Shown: positions 52,297 to 59,874 of the stretch, piece by piece
How the letters are laid out: each line of letters begins with the position of its first letter
How positions within the stretch are numbered: position 1 is the first letter of the stretch
Origin: DASPWW01 sp963756745
GTDB lineage: Bacteria > Actinomycetota > Thermoleophilia > Solirubrobacterales > 70-9
Direction: 5' to 3'
Assembly (NCBI GenBank): GCA_963756745.1
Contig: CAVWOU010000001.1
Location: 62,001-126,000 of the forward strand
Length of the DNA stretch: 64,000 nt
The notes under the pieces: generated by a model
The model's database searches: none
Seen by the model: the letters and a program-made list of their open reading frames with translations, nothing else
Told to the model about the DNA's origin: nothing
Translations under genes and position numbers: made by a program

Positions 52297-52741
52297 CGAC
52301 TCACTGGAGACCCTGGAGCCGTTCGTCGGCGAATGGACCATGGCGGTCGCGTTCGAGGACATGCCCCCCGTCACCGATTCCGGCGCGCGCGTCAGCTTCG
52401 AGTGGCTGCCGGGGGAGCGGTTCCTGATCGAGCGCTGGGAAGTCCCGGTTCCGGAGGCACCGGACGGGATCGCGATCATCGGCGCCGATCCCGAGAGCGA
52501 GGGCAGCTACCTCCAGCACTACTTCGACTCACGCGGCGTGGCCCGCGTCTACAAGATGAGCTTCGAGGACGGAGTCTGGAAGCTGTGGCGCGACGAACCG
52601 GACTTCTCGCCGCATGATTTCTCCCAGCGCTACACCGGCACCTTCAGCGATGACGGGAAGACCATCGCCGGCGCATGGGAGATCTGCCATGACGGCAAGA
52701 CCTGGGAGCACGACTTCGATCTCACCTACATCAGGAAATGA
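52280..52741 (+). CDS. Lipocalin/DUF1579-like protein
   Basis: 153 residues, beta-rich: L-E-P-F-V-G-E-W-T-M-A near residue 9 opens like heme-binding/DUF1579 lipocalin-type barrels, and G-A-W-E-I-C-H-D-G-K-T-W-E-H-D-F ends it. AAGGAGG precedes ATG 52280, inside the end of arsR. Ligand unknown; the family label is tentative. Confidence 0.6.
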   Translation: MATTASDSLETLEPFVGEWTMAVAFEDMPPVTDSGARVSFEWLPGERFLIERWEVPVPEAPDGIAIIGADPESEGSYLQHYFDSRGVARVYKMSFEDGVWKLWRDEPDFSPHDFSQRYTGTFSDDGKTIAGAWEICHDGKTWEHDFDLTYIRK

Positions 52742-52775
52742 CGAGGCACCCTTGAACGAGCGAAAGGAGAAGCGG

Positions 52776-53288
52776 ATGGCGACGACGAGTACCGGAACAG
52801 CGAAGGTGACCCTCCCCACGGACGAGCAGATCCTCATCACGCGGGAGTTCGACGCGCCCAAGCACCTGGTCTACGAGGCGTACACCACGCCCGAGTACGT
52901 GAGGCGCTGGTGGGCCGGGCGGCAAGGCGAGATGACGGTCGCCGAGATCGACCTGCGGGTCGGCGGCGCGTGGCGCCACGCGCTGATCGCGGAGGGCGGG
53001 TTCGAGGTCGCGTTTCACGGCACCTACCGCGAGATCGTCCCGAACGAGCGGATCGTCACGACGGAGGTCTACGAGGGCGAGCCCATGGGGGGCGTGACGG
53101 AAGAGGAGGCCAAGGAGGGAGCGCTGAACACCGTCACGTTCGACGAGGTGGACGGGCGTACGACCCTCACGATCCTCGTGGAGTGCCCGAGCAAGCGGGT
53201 GCGTGACGGGATCATCGACTCCGGGATGGAGGTCGGCCTGCAGGAAGGCATGGATCTCCTGGAGGAGGTCGCGATCTCGCTTCGCTGA
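52776..53288 (+). CDS. SRPBCC (AHSA1-like) family protein
   Basis: 170 residues with the START-like beginning I-T-R-E-F-D-A-P-K-H-L-V-Y-E-A-Y-T, R-R-W-W-A-G near residue 47 and the C-terminal long helix G-M-D-L-L-E-E-V. Commonly co-transcribed with ArsR repressors, as here. SD AAAGGAGA. Ends at a clear terminator. Confidence 0.85.
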   Translation: MATTSTGTAKVTLPTDEQILITREFDAPKHLVYEAYTTPEYVRRWWAGRQGEMTVAEIDLRVGGAWRHALIAEGGFEVAFHGTYREIVPNERIVTTEVYEGEPMGGVTEEEAKEGALNTVTFDEVDGRTTLTILVECPSKRVRDGIIDSGMEVGLQEGMDLLEEVAISLR

Positions 53289-53311
53289 GCACCACACGCC
53301 CGCCGTACCAC

Positions 53312-53347
53312 GGACCACCGGGGCTCGCTCCCGGTGGTCCTGTTTTG
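53312..53347 (+). terminator. Rho-independent terminator of the arsR operon
   Basis: Perfect 11-bp stem GGACCACCGGG/CCCGGTGGTCC with a 7-base loop, followed by TGTTTTG. The strongest intrinsic terminator in the window. Confidence 0.85.
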
Positions 53348-53558
53348 CGATGAGTTTCGCCGCGCCCCGCGGTCTGAGTAGGAGATAGCTTTCACAGGCG
53401 CAGTCCCGCGCCCAACCCCCGATTCCGGCGCTCACGCCGCCGGCTGAAGCGGGGGCAAAGGGGGCTCGAGCCCTCGGGACGCCGGTCCAGGTTGCCCTTT
53501 CCGGCGGGGCGTCGTGAGCGTGAGTCGCGGGGCCGCCGCCAGGCGAAAGGAGCACCAG
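53348..53558 (+). other. 211-bp non-coding G+C-rich stretch with pairing potential
   Basis: No convincing ORF on either strand. Contains the 12-base palindrome GGGCTCGAGCCC (53462-53473) and several complementary G/C runs up to the SD of the next gene. I compared it by eye with known riboswitch cores (c-di-AMP, c-di-GMP, cobalamin, fluoride) and found no match. It could be a structured 5' leader or just spacer. Confidence 0.35.
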
Positions 53559-54233
53559 ATGACCAGGCAAAGATCCTTCAAGCGACTCGTCCGCTCACGG
53601 ATGGAGAAGACGGGCGAGAGCTACACGGCGGCCCGCGCGACGCTGCTGACGGCAGATGAGGCAAGGGCGACCGAGGGTCCCGTCCTCACCGTCTCCGAGG
53701 AGGCGATCCGCAGCAGGACCGGACGTGGATGGGAGCAGTGGTTCGACCTCATCGACGACGCGCCCGCGTCCGACCTAACCCACGCCGAGATCGCGCGCTG
53801 GCTCGCCAACGAGCAGGGTGTGGACGGCTGGGGCGCGCAGGCGATCACCGTGAGCTACGAGCGCGCCCGGCGCGGACGCGCCGTCGGCGAGCGCTCGGAC
53901 GGCTTCGTGATCACCGCCTCGAAGACGGTGGCGGTCCCGGTCGAGCGCCTATTCGACGCGTTCGTGGATGAGTCGACCCGCGATCGCTGGCTCCCCGACG
54001 GAGAGCTGCGCGAGCGCACCTCGACGAGGCCGAAGTCGGCCCGCTTCGATTGGGACGACGGCGAGACCCGGGTCAACGTCGGGTTCCTCGCCAAGGGCGA
54101 CGATCGGAGCACGGTCGACCTCGAGCACGCGCGCCTGCCCGACGGCCAGCAGGCCGAGCGGATGAAGGCCTACTGGCGAGAGCGCGTGACCGCGCTCAAG
54201 TCGCTGCTCGAGGGAGGTGGGGTCGATGGCTGA
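53559..54233 (+). CDS. DUF4287 + SRPBCC two-domain protein
   Basis: 224 residues. N-terminal ~110 residues (R-G-W-E-Q-W-F-D-L-I-D near residue 62, H-A-E-I-A-R-W-L) match DUF4287-like helical domains. The C-terminal ~110 residues (A-S-K-T-V-A-V-P-V-E-R-L-F-D-A-F-V-D) are an SRPBCC fold. SD AAAGGAGC before ATG 53559. Function unknown; the ATGG overlap with the next gene shows co-translation. Confidence 0.72.
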   Translation: MTRQRSFKRLVRSRMEKTGESYTAARATLLTADEARATEGPVLTVSEEAIRSRTGRGWEQWFDLIDDAPASDLTHAEIARWLANEQGVDGWGAQAITVSYERARRGRAVGERSDGFVITASKTVAVPVERLFDAFVDESTRDRWLPDGELRERTSTRPKSARFDWDDGETRVNVGFLAKGDDRSTVDLEHARLPDGQQAERMKAYWRERVTALKSLLEGGGVDG

Positions 54234-54618
54234 CGTCAACCTCCTGGCGGTGCTCGCGGCGTCGCTTGCGGCGTTCGTCCTCGGCGCGAGCTACTACGCC
54301 GTGCTCGGAGAGCAGCTAGCGGAGGTGAGCGGCGCGGCCACCGCAGGCGAGCAACCGGCGCCGTGGAAGATCGGCGTCGAGTTGCTGCGCTGCGTGATCA
54401 TCGCCGCGGTGGTCGCGGGCCTCGCTTCTCGAGGCGAGATCGACACGTGGACCGGCGGGTTGCTGCTCGGGCTGGCGTTTTGGATCGGGTTTCCGTTCGT
54501 GCTCTGGACGGGCGCCATGATCCATGAGGACGCGCCCTGGAAGCTCGCCGCCATCCACGCCGGCGACTGGCTCGCGAAGCTGCTGCTGGTCGCTGTGATC
54601 GTGAGCGTCTGGCAGTAG
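54226..54618 (+). CDS. DUF1761-type small membrane protein
   Basis: 130 residues with four hydrophobic segments (about 5-26, 50-68, 76-98, 105-128) and the family pattern W-I-G-F-P-F-V-L-W-T-G and I-H-A-G-D-W-L. Overlaps the preceding gene by 8 bp, SD AGGGAGG. No known activity. Confidence 0.78.
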   Translation: MADVNLLAVLAASLAAFVLGASYYAVLGEQLAEVSGAATAGEQPAPWKIGVELLRCVIIAAVVAGLASRGEIDTWTGGLLLGLAFWIGFPFVLWTGAMIHEDAPWKLAAIHAGDWLAKLLLVAVIVSVWQ

Positions 54619-54643
54619 CCCGTGGCCCTGGCCTCAACCCCTG

Positions 54644-55297
54644 TCAGGAGACGTTCGCGAGCTTCTTGCGCCGCTCGAGCTCCGCCTCGGTCGGCTCGTC
54701 GAACTCGAACGAACCGGTGTCGACATCGCCTGCCGGCTGGTAGGTGTTGATCGTCACGCCGGTCTTCGAGACCTTGCTGTCGACCAGCTTCAGCGCGGCC
54801 GGGTGCGCGCCGTCGCCGAACAGGCGCTTGCCGGTCCCGATCACCACGGGGAAGATCCACACCCGGTACTCGTCGACGAGGTCGTTTTCGAGCAGCGTCT
54901 GGATCAGACCCGGGCTGCCGTGAACCTGGATCTCGAGTCCGTCGTTGCGCTTGAGATCCGCGACGTATTCGGCGACGTCGCCGGTGATCAGGGTGGAGTT
55001 GTTCCAGCCCACCTCCTTCAGCGTCGTCGAGGCGACGTGCTTGCGCGTGCTGTTGAGCTGGTCTGCGATCGGCCCCTCGTCGTACGGCCAGTGCCCCGCG
55101 AAGATCTCGTACGTCCCACGGCCGAGCAGCAGCTCGTAGGAGTCGGACTCGGCGACTGTGCCCATCATCTCTTCGTCCATGTAGTTGACCCCCCATCCGC
55201 CGAGCTCAAACCCGCCGGTTGGGTCTTCGTCCGGTCCGCCGGGCGACTGCATGACTCCGTCGAGGGACACGAAGCTGTTGATTGCGAGCATTCTCAT
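54644..55297 (-). CDS. RibD C-terminal/dihydrofolate-reductase-like protein
   Basis: 217 residues of the RibD_C (DHFR-like) fold: F-V-S-L-D-G-V-M near residue 9, G-R-G-T-Y-E-I-F near residue 59, and L-D-E-Y-R-V-type N-D-L-V-D-E-Y-R-V-W-I-F-P-V-V-I-G with G-x-G-K-R-L-F. Likely an NADPH-binding reductase of unknown substrate, not a riboflavin enzyme since it lacks the deaminase. SD GAAGGAG before ATG 55297. Confidence 0.82.
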   Translation of the reverse strand: MRMLAINSFVSLDGVMQSPGGPDEDPTGGFELGGWGVNYMDEEMMGTVAESDSYELLLGRGTYEIFAGHWPYDEGPIADQLNSTRKHVASTTLKEVGWNNSTLITGDVAEYVADLKRNDGLEIQVHGSPGLIQTLLENDLVDEYRVWIFPVVIGTGKRLFGDGAHPAALKLVDSKVSKTGVTINTYQPAGDVDTGSFEFDEPTEAELERRKKLANVS

Positions 55298-55306
55298 TTG
55301 GTTCTC

Positions 55307-55344
55307 CTTCGTTGTGGAGTGGCTGTTTGTCTTCTACAACGAAG
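55307..55344 (-). promoter_or_regulatory. Hairpin overlapping the SD of the RibD_C-like gene
   Basis: In the RNA, CTTCGTTGT (55344-55336) and ACAACGAAG (55315-55307) form a perfect 9-bp stem with a 20-base loop. Its 3' arm contains the GAAG of the ribosome-binding site GAAGGAG, so folding would mask initiation. Confidence 0.5.
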
Positions 55345-55386
55345 ATCCGCGGGAAACTCATCGCTCAGGCGGGAGACCCGGGTCAC

Positions 55387-56397
55387 TCAAAGCGTCGGCG
55401 GAAGACCGAACGCCGGGAACAGCTGGGGAAAAGCGAACGAGGAGATCTCGGCGACTCGCTCATCCTCGATCCGCAGCACGTCAAACGCCAGTGCGCGGTA
55501 GTCCGAGTCGCCGGGCCGCCGCAGGTAGTGGGCCGCGGCCGGCTGGGTGTTGGCGCCGACGACGGTGCTTCGCAGGTGGCCGAACTCGGGGTCGAACCCC
55601 TTCCGCATCGCGGTGACGATCGCGTCGCGTCCCGCGTACCACGTCGGGTGCGGAGGCATCGTGAGGCGCGCGTCGTCGCGCAGCATCTCGGCCAGCGCGT
55701 CGACGTCGGCCTGCTCGTGCGCCTCCACGTAACGTCGGAGCAGCTCGCGCTCCTCCTCGCTCGGGCCCGGGGACCGCGTCCACTCCGTCCGCTGCTCGGG
55801 CAGGCGGTCCTGCAGCGTGGCTCGAGCCCTCTGCAGCGCGCTGTTCACCGAAGCGACGCTCGCGTCGAGCAGCGATGCCGTGTCCTTCGCGGACCAGCCG
55901 AGCACGTCGCGCAGGACAAGCACCGCCCGCTGTCTCGGCGGCAGGTGCTGGATCGCGGCGAGAAACGCAAGCTCGATCGTCTCCCTCGCGACGACCACGG
56001 CATCGGGCTCATCCTGCGGTGAGATCGACGCCAGCAGCCGATCCGGATACGGCTGCAGCCAGGGAAGATCGGCCGGGGGCGGAGGCGGCACCTCGGGGTC
56101 TCCTGCCGCCGCCACCTGCTGCGGAACCAGCCGGCGCGGACGACCGCGAAGCACGTCGAGACACGCGTTGGTCGCGATCTTGTAGAGCCAGGCTCGGAAC
56201 GAGGAGGGTCCGTCGGGCCTGAAGCTCGAGCGCTTGCGCCACGCGCGAAGGAAGGTCTCCTGGACGAGGTCCTCGGATTCCTCGAGGGAACCGAGCATCC
56301 GGTAGCAGTGGACCTGAAGCTCCCGCCGGTGGCGCTCGAAGAGCGCGGCGAAGTCTGACTCCACGCGCGGATCCGACAGCTGATCGGCCGAGCTCAT
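55387..56397 (-). CDS. ECF RNA polymerase sigma factor with C-terminal SnoaL-like domain (SigG/SigX5 type)
   Basis: 336 residues. Sigma region 2 (H-C-Y-R-M-L-G-S-L-E-E-S-E-D-L-V-Q-E-T-F near residue 30), a ~90-residue Pro-rich linker, region 4 (L-P-P-R-Q-R-A-V-L-V-L-R-D-V-L-G near residue 150), then an NTF2/SnoaL-like domain in the last ~115 residues. This fusion is typical of ECF groups where the C-terminal domain takes the place of a separate anti-sigma factor. No target promoter can be named. Divergent from an NTF2-like gene. Confidence 0.88.
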   Translation of the reverse strand: MSSADQLSDPRVESDFAALFERHRRELQVHCYRMLGSLEESEDLVQETFLRAWRKRSSFRPDGPSSFRAWLYKIATNACLDVLRGRPRRLVPQQVAAAGDPEVPPPPPADLPWLQPYPDRLLASISPQDEPDAVVVARETIELAFLAAIQHLPPRQRAVLVLRDVLGWSAKDTASLLDASVASVNSALQRARATLQDRLPEQRTEWTRSPGPSEEERELLRRYVEAHEQADVDALAEMLRDDARLTMPPHPTWYAGRDAIVTAMRKGFDPEFGHLRSTVVGANTQPAAAHYLRRPGDSDYRALAFDVLRIEDERVAEISSFAFPQLFPAFGLPPTL

Positions 56398-56457
56398 CGC
56401 CGTTCAGTCTCCCTCATTGCTCACGCGAGACACCGACACCGTGGCAAACTGCGCGGG

Positions 56458-56835
56458 ATGGACGAGGACGAGCGGCGAGCGCAGATCCGGCGGTACTGGG
56501 AGGGCACCGGCAATGGTCAGGACATCAGCGACGAGATCTACCACGACGACGCCGTCCTCGAGTTCCCTCAATCCGGTGAGCGGTTCGAGGGCGTGGCCAA
56601 CTTCAAGCAGTGGCGAAGCCAGTATCCGGCGTCGGTGACGCTCGAGATGCGCGACCTGCGAGGCCGGGGGGACCTGTGGGTCGTCGAGGGATCGATCAGC
56701 TACGACGGCGGTCCGTCACAACCCGCGGTGAACATCCTCGAGTTCCGGGGCGACAAGGTGGCCCGGGAGACGATCTACGTGACCGAGCCGTGGGAGGCCC
56801 CGGAGTGGCGCGCCCGGTGGCGGGCAGCGCCGTAG
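56458..56835 (+). CDS. NTF2/SnoaL-like protein
   Basis: 125 residues, alpha+beta cone fold: Y-W-E-G-T-G-N-G near residue 13, Y-H-D-D-A-V-L-E-F-P near residue 28, F-R-G-D-K-V-A-R-E-T-I-Y and a Trp-rich end (E-A-P-E-W-R-A-R-W). Divergent from the ECF sigma gene, whose own C-terminal domain has the same fold. Function unknown. Confidence 0.7.
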   Translation: MDEDERRAQIRRYWEGTGNGQDISDEIYHDDAVLEFPQSGERFEGVANFKQWRSQYPASVTLEMRDLRGRGDLWVVEGSISYDGGPSQPAVNILEFRGDKVARETIYVTEPWEAPEWRARWRAAP

Positions 56836-56846
56836 CGCCGGGCAGC

Positions 56847-58145
56847 CTAGGTCCAGGGATACGGACCCTTCGACGCCGTGTGAGTCTCGCCGCGCTCGAA
56901 CCGCGCGAGGCGGAACGGCTCGAGCAGGGGCTCACCTCCGTCGAGGACGTCGTCGGCGGCAAGCCGGCCGAGGGCGAGCATCTTGAACCCGTGGCCTGAG
57001 TCGACGATCGCGTACGCATTCGGGAGCACCCGGTCGCAGATCGGGTAGTTGTCCGGGGTGTGCATGACGATCCCGCCGGCGGGGGTCTGCTTCCAGTCGG
57101 CCCAGCGACCGCGAAAGCGGCGGATCGCGGCGGCTAGTCCGGATGTGAAGAACTCGGCGAATGACGACTCGGCCGCGTGCGCCGGGTTGTCCGGGCCGTA
57201 CGGGTCGAGCGCTGGGTCGTCGAGCGCCACGGGCAGCCCGCCGCCGGTTATCCCCGCGCCGGTGCGGCCCATGCGGAAGTAGATCCCCCACGGCCCCTCG
57301 ACCAGCGTCCGGCCGTCGCGGTCGGAGACGAGCGGTCCCGCCTGGTCGAGGTGGACGACGGGCGCCTCGTGCCCCGCGGAACCGGCGAGGCCGACGCCCG
57401 GCAACGCGAACTCGCCCTCCTGGGCCTTCAGGTAGGAGAACAGCCGGCGGCGCTCGCGGTCGCCGTTCAGTGCAACCTCGACCTCGTCGCTGCGTCCGAA
57501 TCGGGCCCACACGTTCGCCGCCCACGGGCCCGGCGCGGCGATCACCTCCTCGCACGCCAGCGGCCCCTGGCTCGTGAGCACCGCCGCGACCCCGCCGTCG
57601 CCGAGCTCGAACCCGGTCACCTCGACGCCCTCGACGATCCGGGCGCCCGCGCCCCGGGCCCGGGCGGCGAGGTGGCGAACCGTCTGCATCGCGTCGGCCC
57701 ACCCGCCGCGGCGCTCGTGCAGCGCCGCCTCGACCTCGGCCTCCCAGTCGGGCCACGTCCACGCCAGGTACTCGCGGCAGCGCTCCGCTCCCACGACGAG
57801 CTCGGACTCGTAGCCGACTCGCTCGTGGTGCTCGCGGATGGCCCTCAGGTCGTCGACCTGCGCTTCGGGCACCGCCGCGACGTACCCGACCTGTCGGAAG
57901 CCGAACGCCTCCGGCTCTGCCTCGAACAGCTCGACCGAGCGCCGGATCACCTCGGAGATCGCGGCCGAGCGGTAGTAGTTGCGCACGATTCCGCCGGCGA
58001 TTCCCGATGCGCCGGCGCCGATCCGATCCTTCTCCAGAACCGCGACGTCCGCGCCGCGCTCGGCGAGCCGCCACGCCGCCGACAGTCCGAGCACCCCGCC
58101 GCCGATCACGACGTGGCTCGGGGTCCCGCCCGCGCTCAGCTCCAC
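56847..58145 (-). CDS. FAD-dependent oxidoreductase, DAO/sarcosine-oxidase beta-like (tandem 1)
   Basis: 432 residues. V-I-G-G-G-V-L-G-L-S-A-A-W near the N-terminus binds FAD; G-A-G-A-S-G-I-A-G-G-I-V-R-N-Y-Y near residue 47 and H-G-F-K-M-L-A-L-G-R near the end match single-subunit amine/N-methyl amino acid oxidases. Paralogue of the neighbouring tandem gene. GTG at 58145; a CTG at 58139 overlapping the previous stop (CTGA) is an alternative. Last gene after the copy 2 mgs set, so an N-methyl or amino substrate is likely. Confidence 0.82.
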   Translation of the reverse strand: MELSAGGTPSHVVIGGGVLGLSAAWRLAERGADVAVLEKDRIGAGASGIAGGIVRNYYRSAAISEVIRRSVELFEAEPEAFGFRQVGYVAAVPEAQVDDLRAIREHHERVGYESELVVGAERCREYLAWTWPDWEAEVEAALHERRGGWADAMQTVRHLAARARGAGARIVEGVEVTGFELGDGGVAAVLTSQGPLACEEVIAAPGPWAANVWARFGRSDEVEVALNGDRERRRLFSYLKAQEGEFALPGVGLAGSAGHEAPVVHLDQAGPLVSDRDGRTLVEGPWGIYFRMGRTGAGITGGGLPVALDDPALDPYGPDNPAHAAESSFAEFFTSGLAAAIRRFRGRWADWKQTPAGGIVMHTPDNYPICDRVLPNAYAIVDSGHGFKMLALGRLAADDVLDGGEPLLEPFRLARFERGETHTASKGPYPWT

Positions 58146-59425
58146 GGATAAGGGCTGTGCGAGACGGGGTGCAGGTCCCCGGTCGCGAAGCGCTCGAACC
58201 GGAACGGGTGCAGGAGCGTGGAATGCTCGCCCTGGAGCACGCGGGCGATCTCGCGGCCGACGGCGATCATCTTGTAGCCGTGGTTCGAGTCCGCGGCCAC
58301 GTACACGTTCGGCCGCATGTGGTCGAAGACCGGGAAGTTGTCCGCCGTGAACGCGCCGGCCCCGCCGGAGCGCACCTGGCGATACAGGGAGCGACAGCCC
58401 TCGAAGCGCTCCATGCAGTGCGACAGCGCGGCGCACCACAGGTCCGGGAAACCCTCCTCGACGGTGCCGGTCGGGTACGGCTCGAGCTCGATTCGCTCCC
58501 CCACCGGCAGCGGCTGGGCGCCGCCCTGGACCGTGGTGCGGTCGGGCTTGACGTAGATGCCCCACGGCCCGTCGCTGACGGTCGCGCCTCCGTCGTCGCG
58601 GAGCGGCAGATCGGAGTCGACGTGCAGCACCGGGCCCTCCTCCCCGCTCGCGGTGTCGAACGTGGACGGCGGAAGCGCGACCTCGCCCTCCTGGAGGTAC
58701 CAGTAAGTCCACATCGGGACGTCGCGGTCGACGCTGCCGTCGGGGCGGTGGACGTCGATCCGGTCCGCGAGGCCGAGCATCTCCCACACCACCGGGATCC
58801 ACGGCCCGACCGCGACCACGACCTGCTCGACCTCGATCGGCCCCGCGCTCGTCTCGACGCGGGTGACCGCGCCCGAGCCGTCCTGCTCGAACCCGGTCAC
58901 CTCGACGCCCTCAACGATCCGCGCTCCGGCGGCGCGCGCCTTGTCGGCCAGTCCGCGCATCGACTCGACGTTGAAGGCGAACCCCCCCGCGCGCTCGTGA
59001 AGGCACACGGTCAGTCCCCCGGCGCGCCAGTCCCCGAACAGGCCCCGCATGTGGTCCCGCACCTCGCTCTCCCCGACGATGAGCTCGGATGGGTAGCCGA
59101 TCCGCTGCTGGCGCTCGAACACCTCCGCGAGGTCGGGCTCCTGCGCCGGCGGCCCGAGCGCCACGTACCCGGTCGGGTGGTAGTGCAGCGCCTCCGGGTC
59201 GGACTCCCAGATCTCCACGCACGCGGCCATCAGCTCCGACATCGCGGGCTGGAAGTAGTTGTTTCGGATCACTCCGCAGGCGATCCCCGAGGCGCCCGCG
59301 CCGACATGATGCTTGTCGAGCACCAGCGCCTCCTCGCCCGCCTGGGCGAGGTGCCACGCGGTGGACAATCCGTGGACGCCCGCGCCGATCACGAGGTGGC
59401 GAGCGTGGTCGGGCACGGCGGGCAT
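58136..59425 (-). CDS. FAD-dependent oxidoreductase, DAO/sarcosine-oxidase beta-like (tandem 2)
   Basis: 429 residues. V-I-G-A-G-V-H-G-L-S-T-A-W, G-A-G-A-S-G-I-A-C-G-V-I-R-N-N-Y and H-G-Y-K-M-I-A-V-G-R occupy the same places as in its tandem partner, showing a duplication. Both end in S/T-x-x-P-Y-P-W. Distinct from soxB of the sox operon, and no delta/alpha/gamma partners are adjacent, so it probably works alone or as an alpha-beta pair. Follows the 146-residue unknown gene by 8 bp. Confidence 0.82.
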   Translation of the reverse strand: MPAVPDHARHLVIGAGVHGLSTAWHLAQAGEEALVLDKHHVGAGASGIACGVIRNNYFQPAMSELMAACVEIWESDPEALHYHPTGYVALGPPAQEPDLAEVFERQQRIGYPSELIVGESEVRDHMRGLFGDWRAGGLTVCLHERAGGFAFNVESMRGLADKARAAGARIVEGVEVTGFEQDGSGAVTRVETSAGPIEVEQVVVAVGPWIPVVWEMLGLADRIDVHRPDGSVDRDVPMWTYWYLQEGEVALPPSTFDTASGEEGPVLHVDSDLPLRDDGGATVSDGPWGIYVKPDRTTVQGGAQPLPVGERIELEPYPTGTVEEGFPDLWCAALSHCMERFEGCRSLYRQVRSGGAGAFTADNFPVFDHMRPNVYVAADSNHGYKMIAVGREIARVLQGEHSTLLHPFRFERFATGDLHPVSHSPYPWS

Positions 59426-59433
59426 CGCCGCCG

Positions 59434-59874
59434 TCAGTGCTCCGGAGGCTCCCAGCCCTCGAGCACCGGCGGCTTCCAGTCGTCGCCGACCGTGGTCGTG
59501 TCCTCGACCCAGGGGCCGAGCTCGGGCTGGGCGAACTTCGCGTGCGCTTCCTTGAGCCTGATCCCGTACGAGTTGCCCGACGTCAGATGGGCGATCAGCA
59601 CCTTGCGGGCGATCTCGTTCTCGCGGCCCTCGGGGATCGGGAAGTAGATGCGGATGAACGAGTTCGAGTAGCGGTCGAAGACGGCGGGCGTACCCTCCTC
59701 CTCGAGCAGCTCGATGTCCTCGAGCCAGTTCAGGTCCTTGCCTGGGGTCGCCGCGTCGAGGTCGATGTCCTCGACGACCGAGATGTCCTCCTGGTAGGGG
59801 AAGCGCTTCCCGGACAGGTACTCGGCATCGATCGAGATGACCTTCTCGGGCTCGCGCGCCTCGTCCGGCTTCAT
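59434..59874 (-). CDS. Unknown 146-residue acidic protein between mgsC copy 2 and the FAD oxidases
   Basis: Soluble, acidic, without membrane helices or Cys. Recognisable blocks: R-F-P-Y-Q-E-D-I-S-V-V-E-D-I-D-L, F-D-R-Y-S-N-S-F-I-R-I-Y-F-P-I-P-E-G and H-L-T-S-G-N-S-Y-G-I-R-L. ATG overlaps the mgsC stop (ATGA), implying balanced co-translation with it. I do not recognise a family. Absent from the copy 1 block. It may be a subunit of the mgs enzyme or of the FAD oxidases. Confidence 0.65.
   Translation of the reverse strand: MKPDEAREPEKVISIDAEYLSGKRFPYQEDISVVEDIDLDAATPGKDLNWLEDIELLEEEGTPAVFDRYSNSFIRIYFPIPEGRENEIARKVLIAHLTSGNSYGIRLKEAHAKFAQPELGPWVEDTTTVGDDWKPPVLEGWEPPEH

Noticed and set aside
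53348..53558. c-di-AMP, c-di-GMP, cobalamin or fluoride riboswitch
   Set aside because: None of the conserved core motifs could be found by eye, so it is reported only as an unassigned structured stretch.
51363..56835. Accessory stretch as a prophage, integrative element or transposon
   Set aside because: No integrase, transposase, tRNA attachment site or flanking direct repeats were seen; only the mixed small-gene content hints at transfer.
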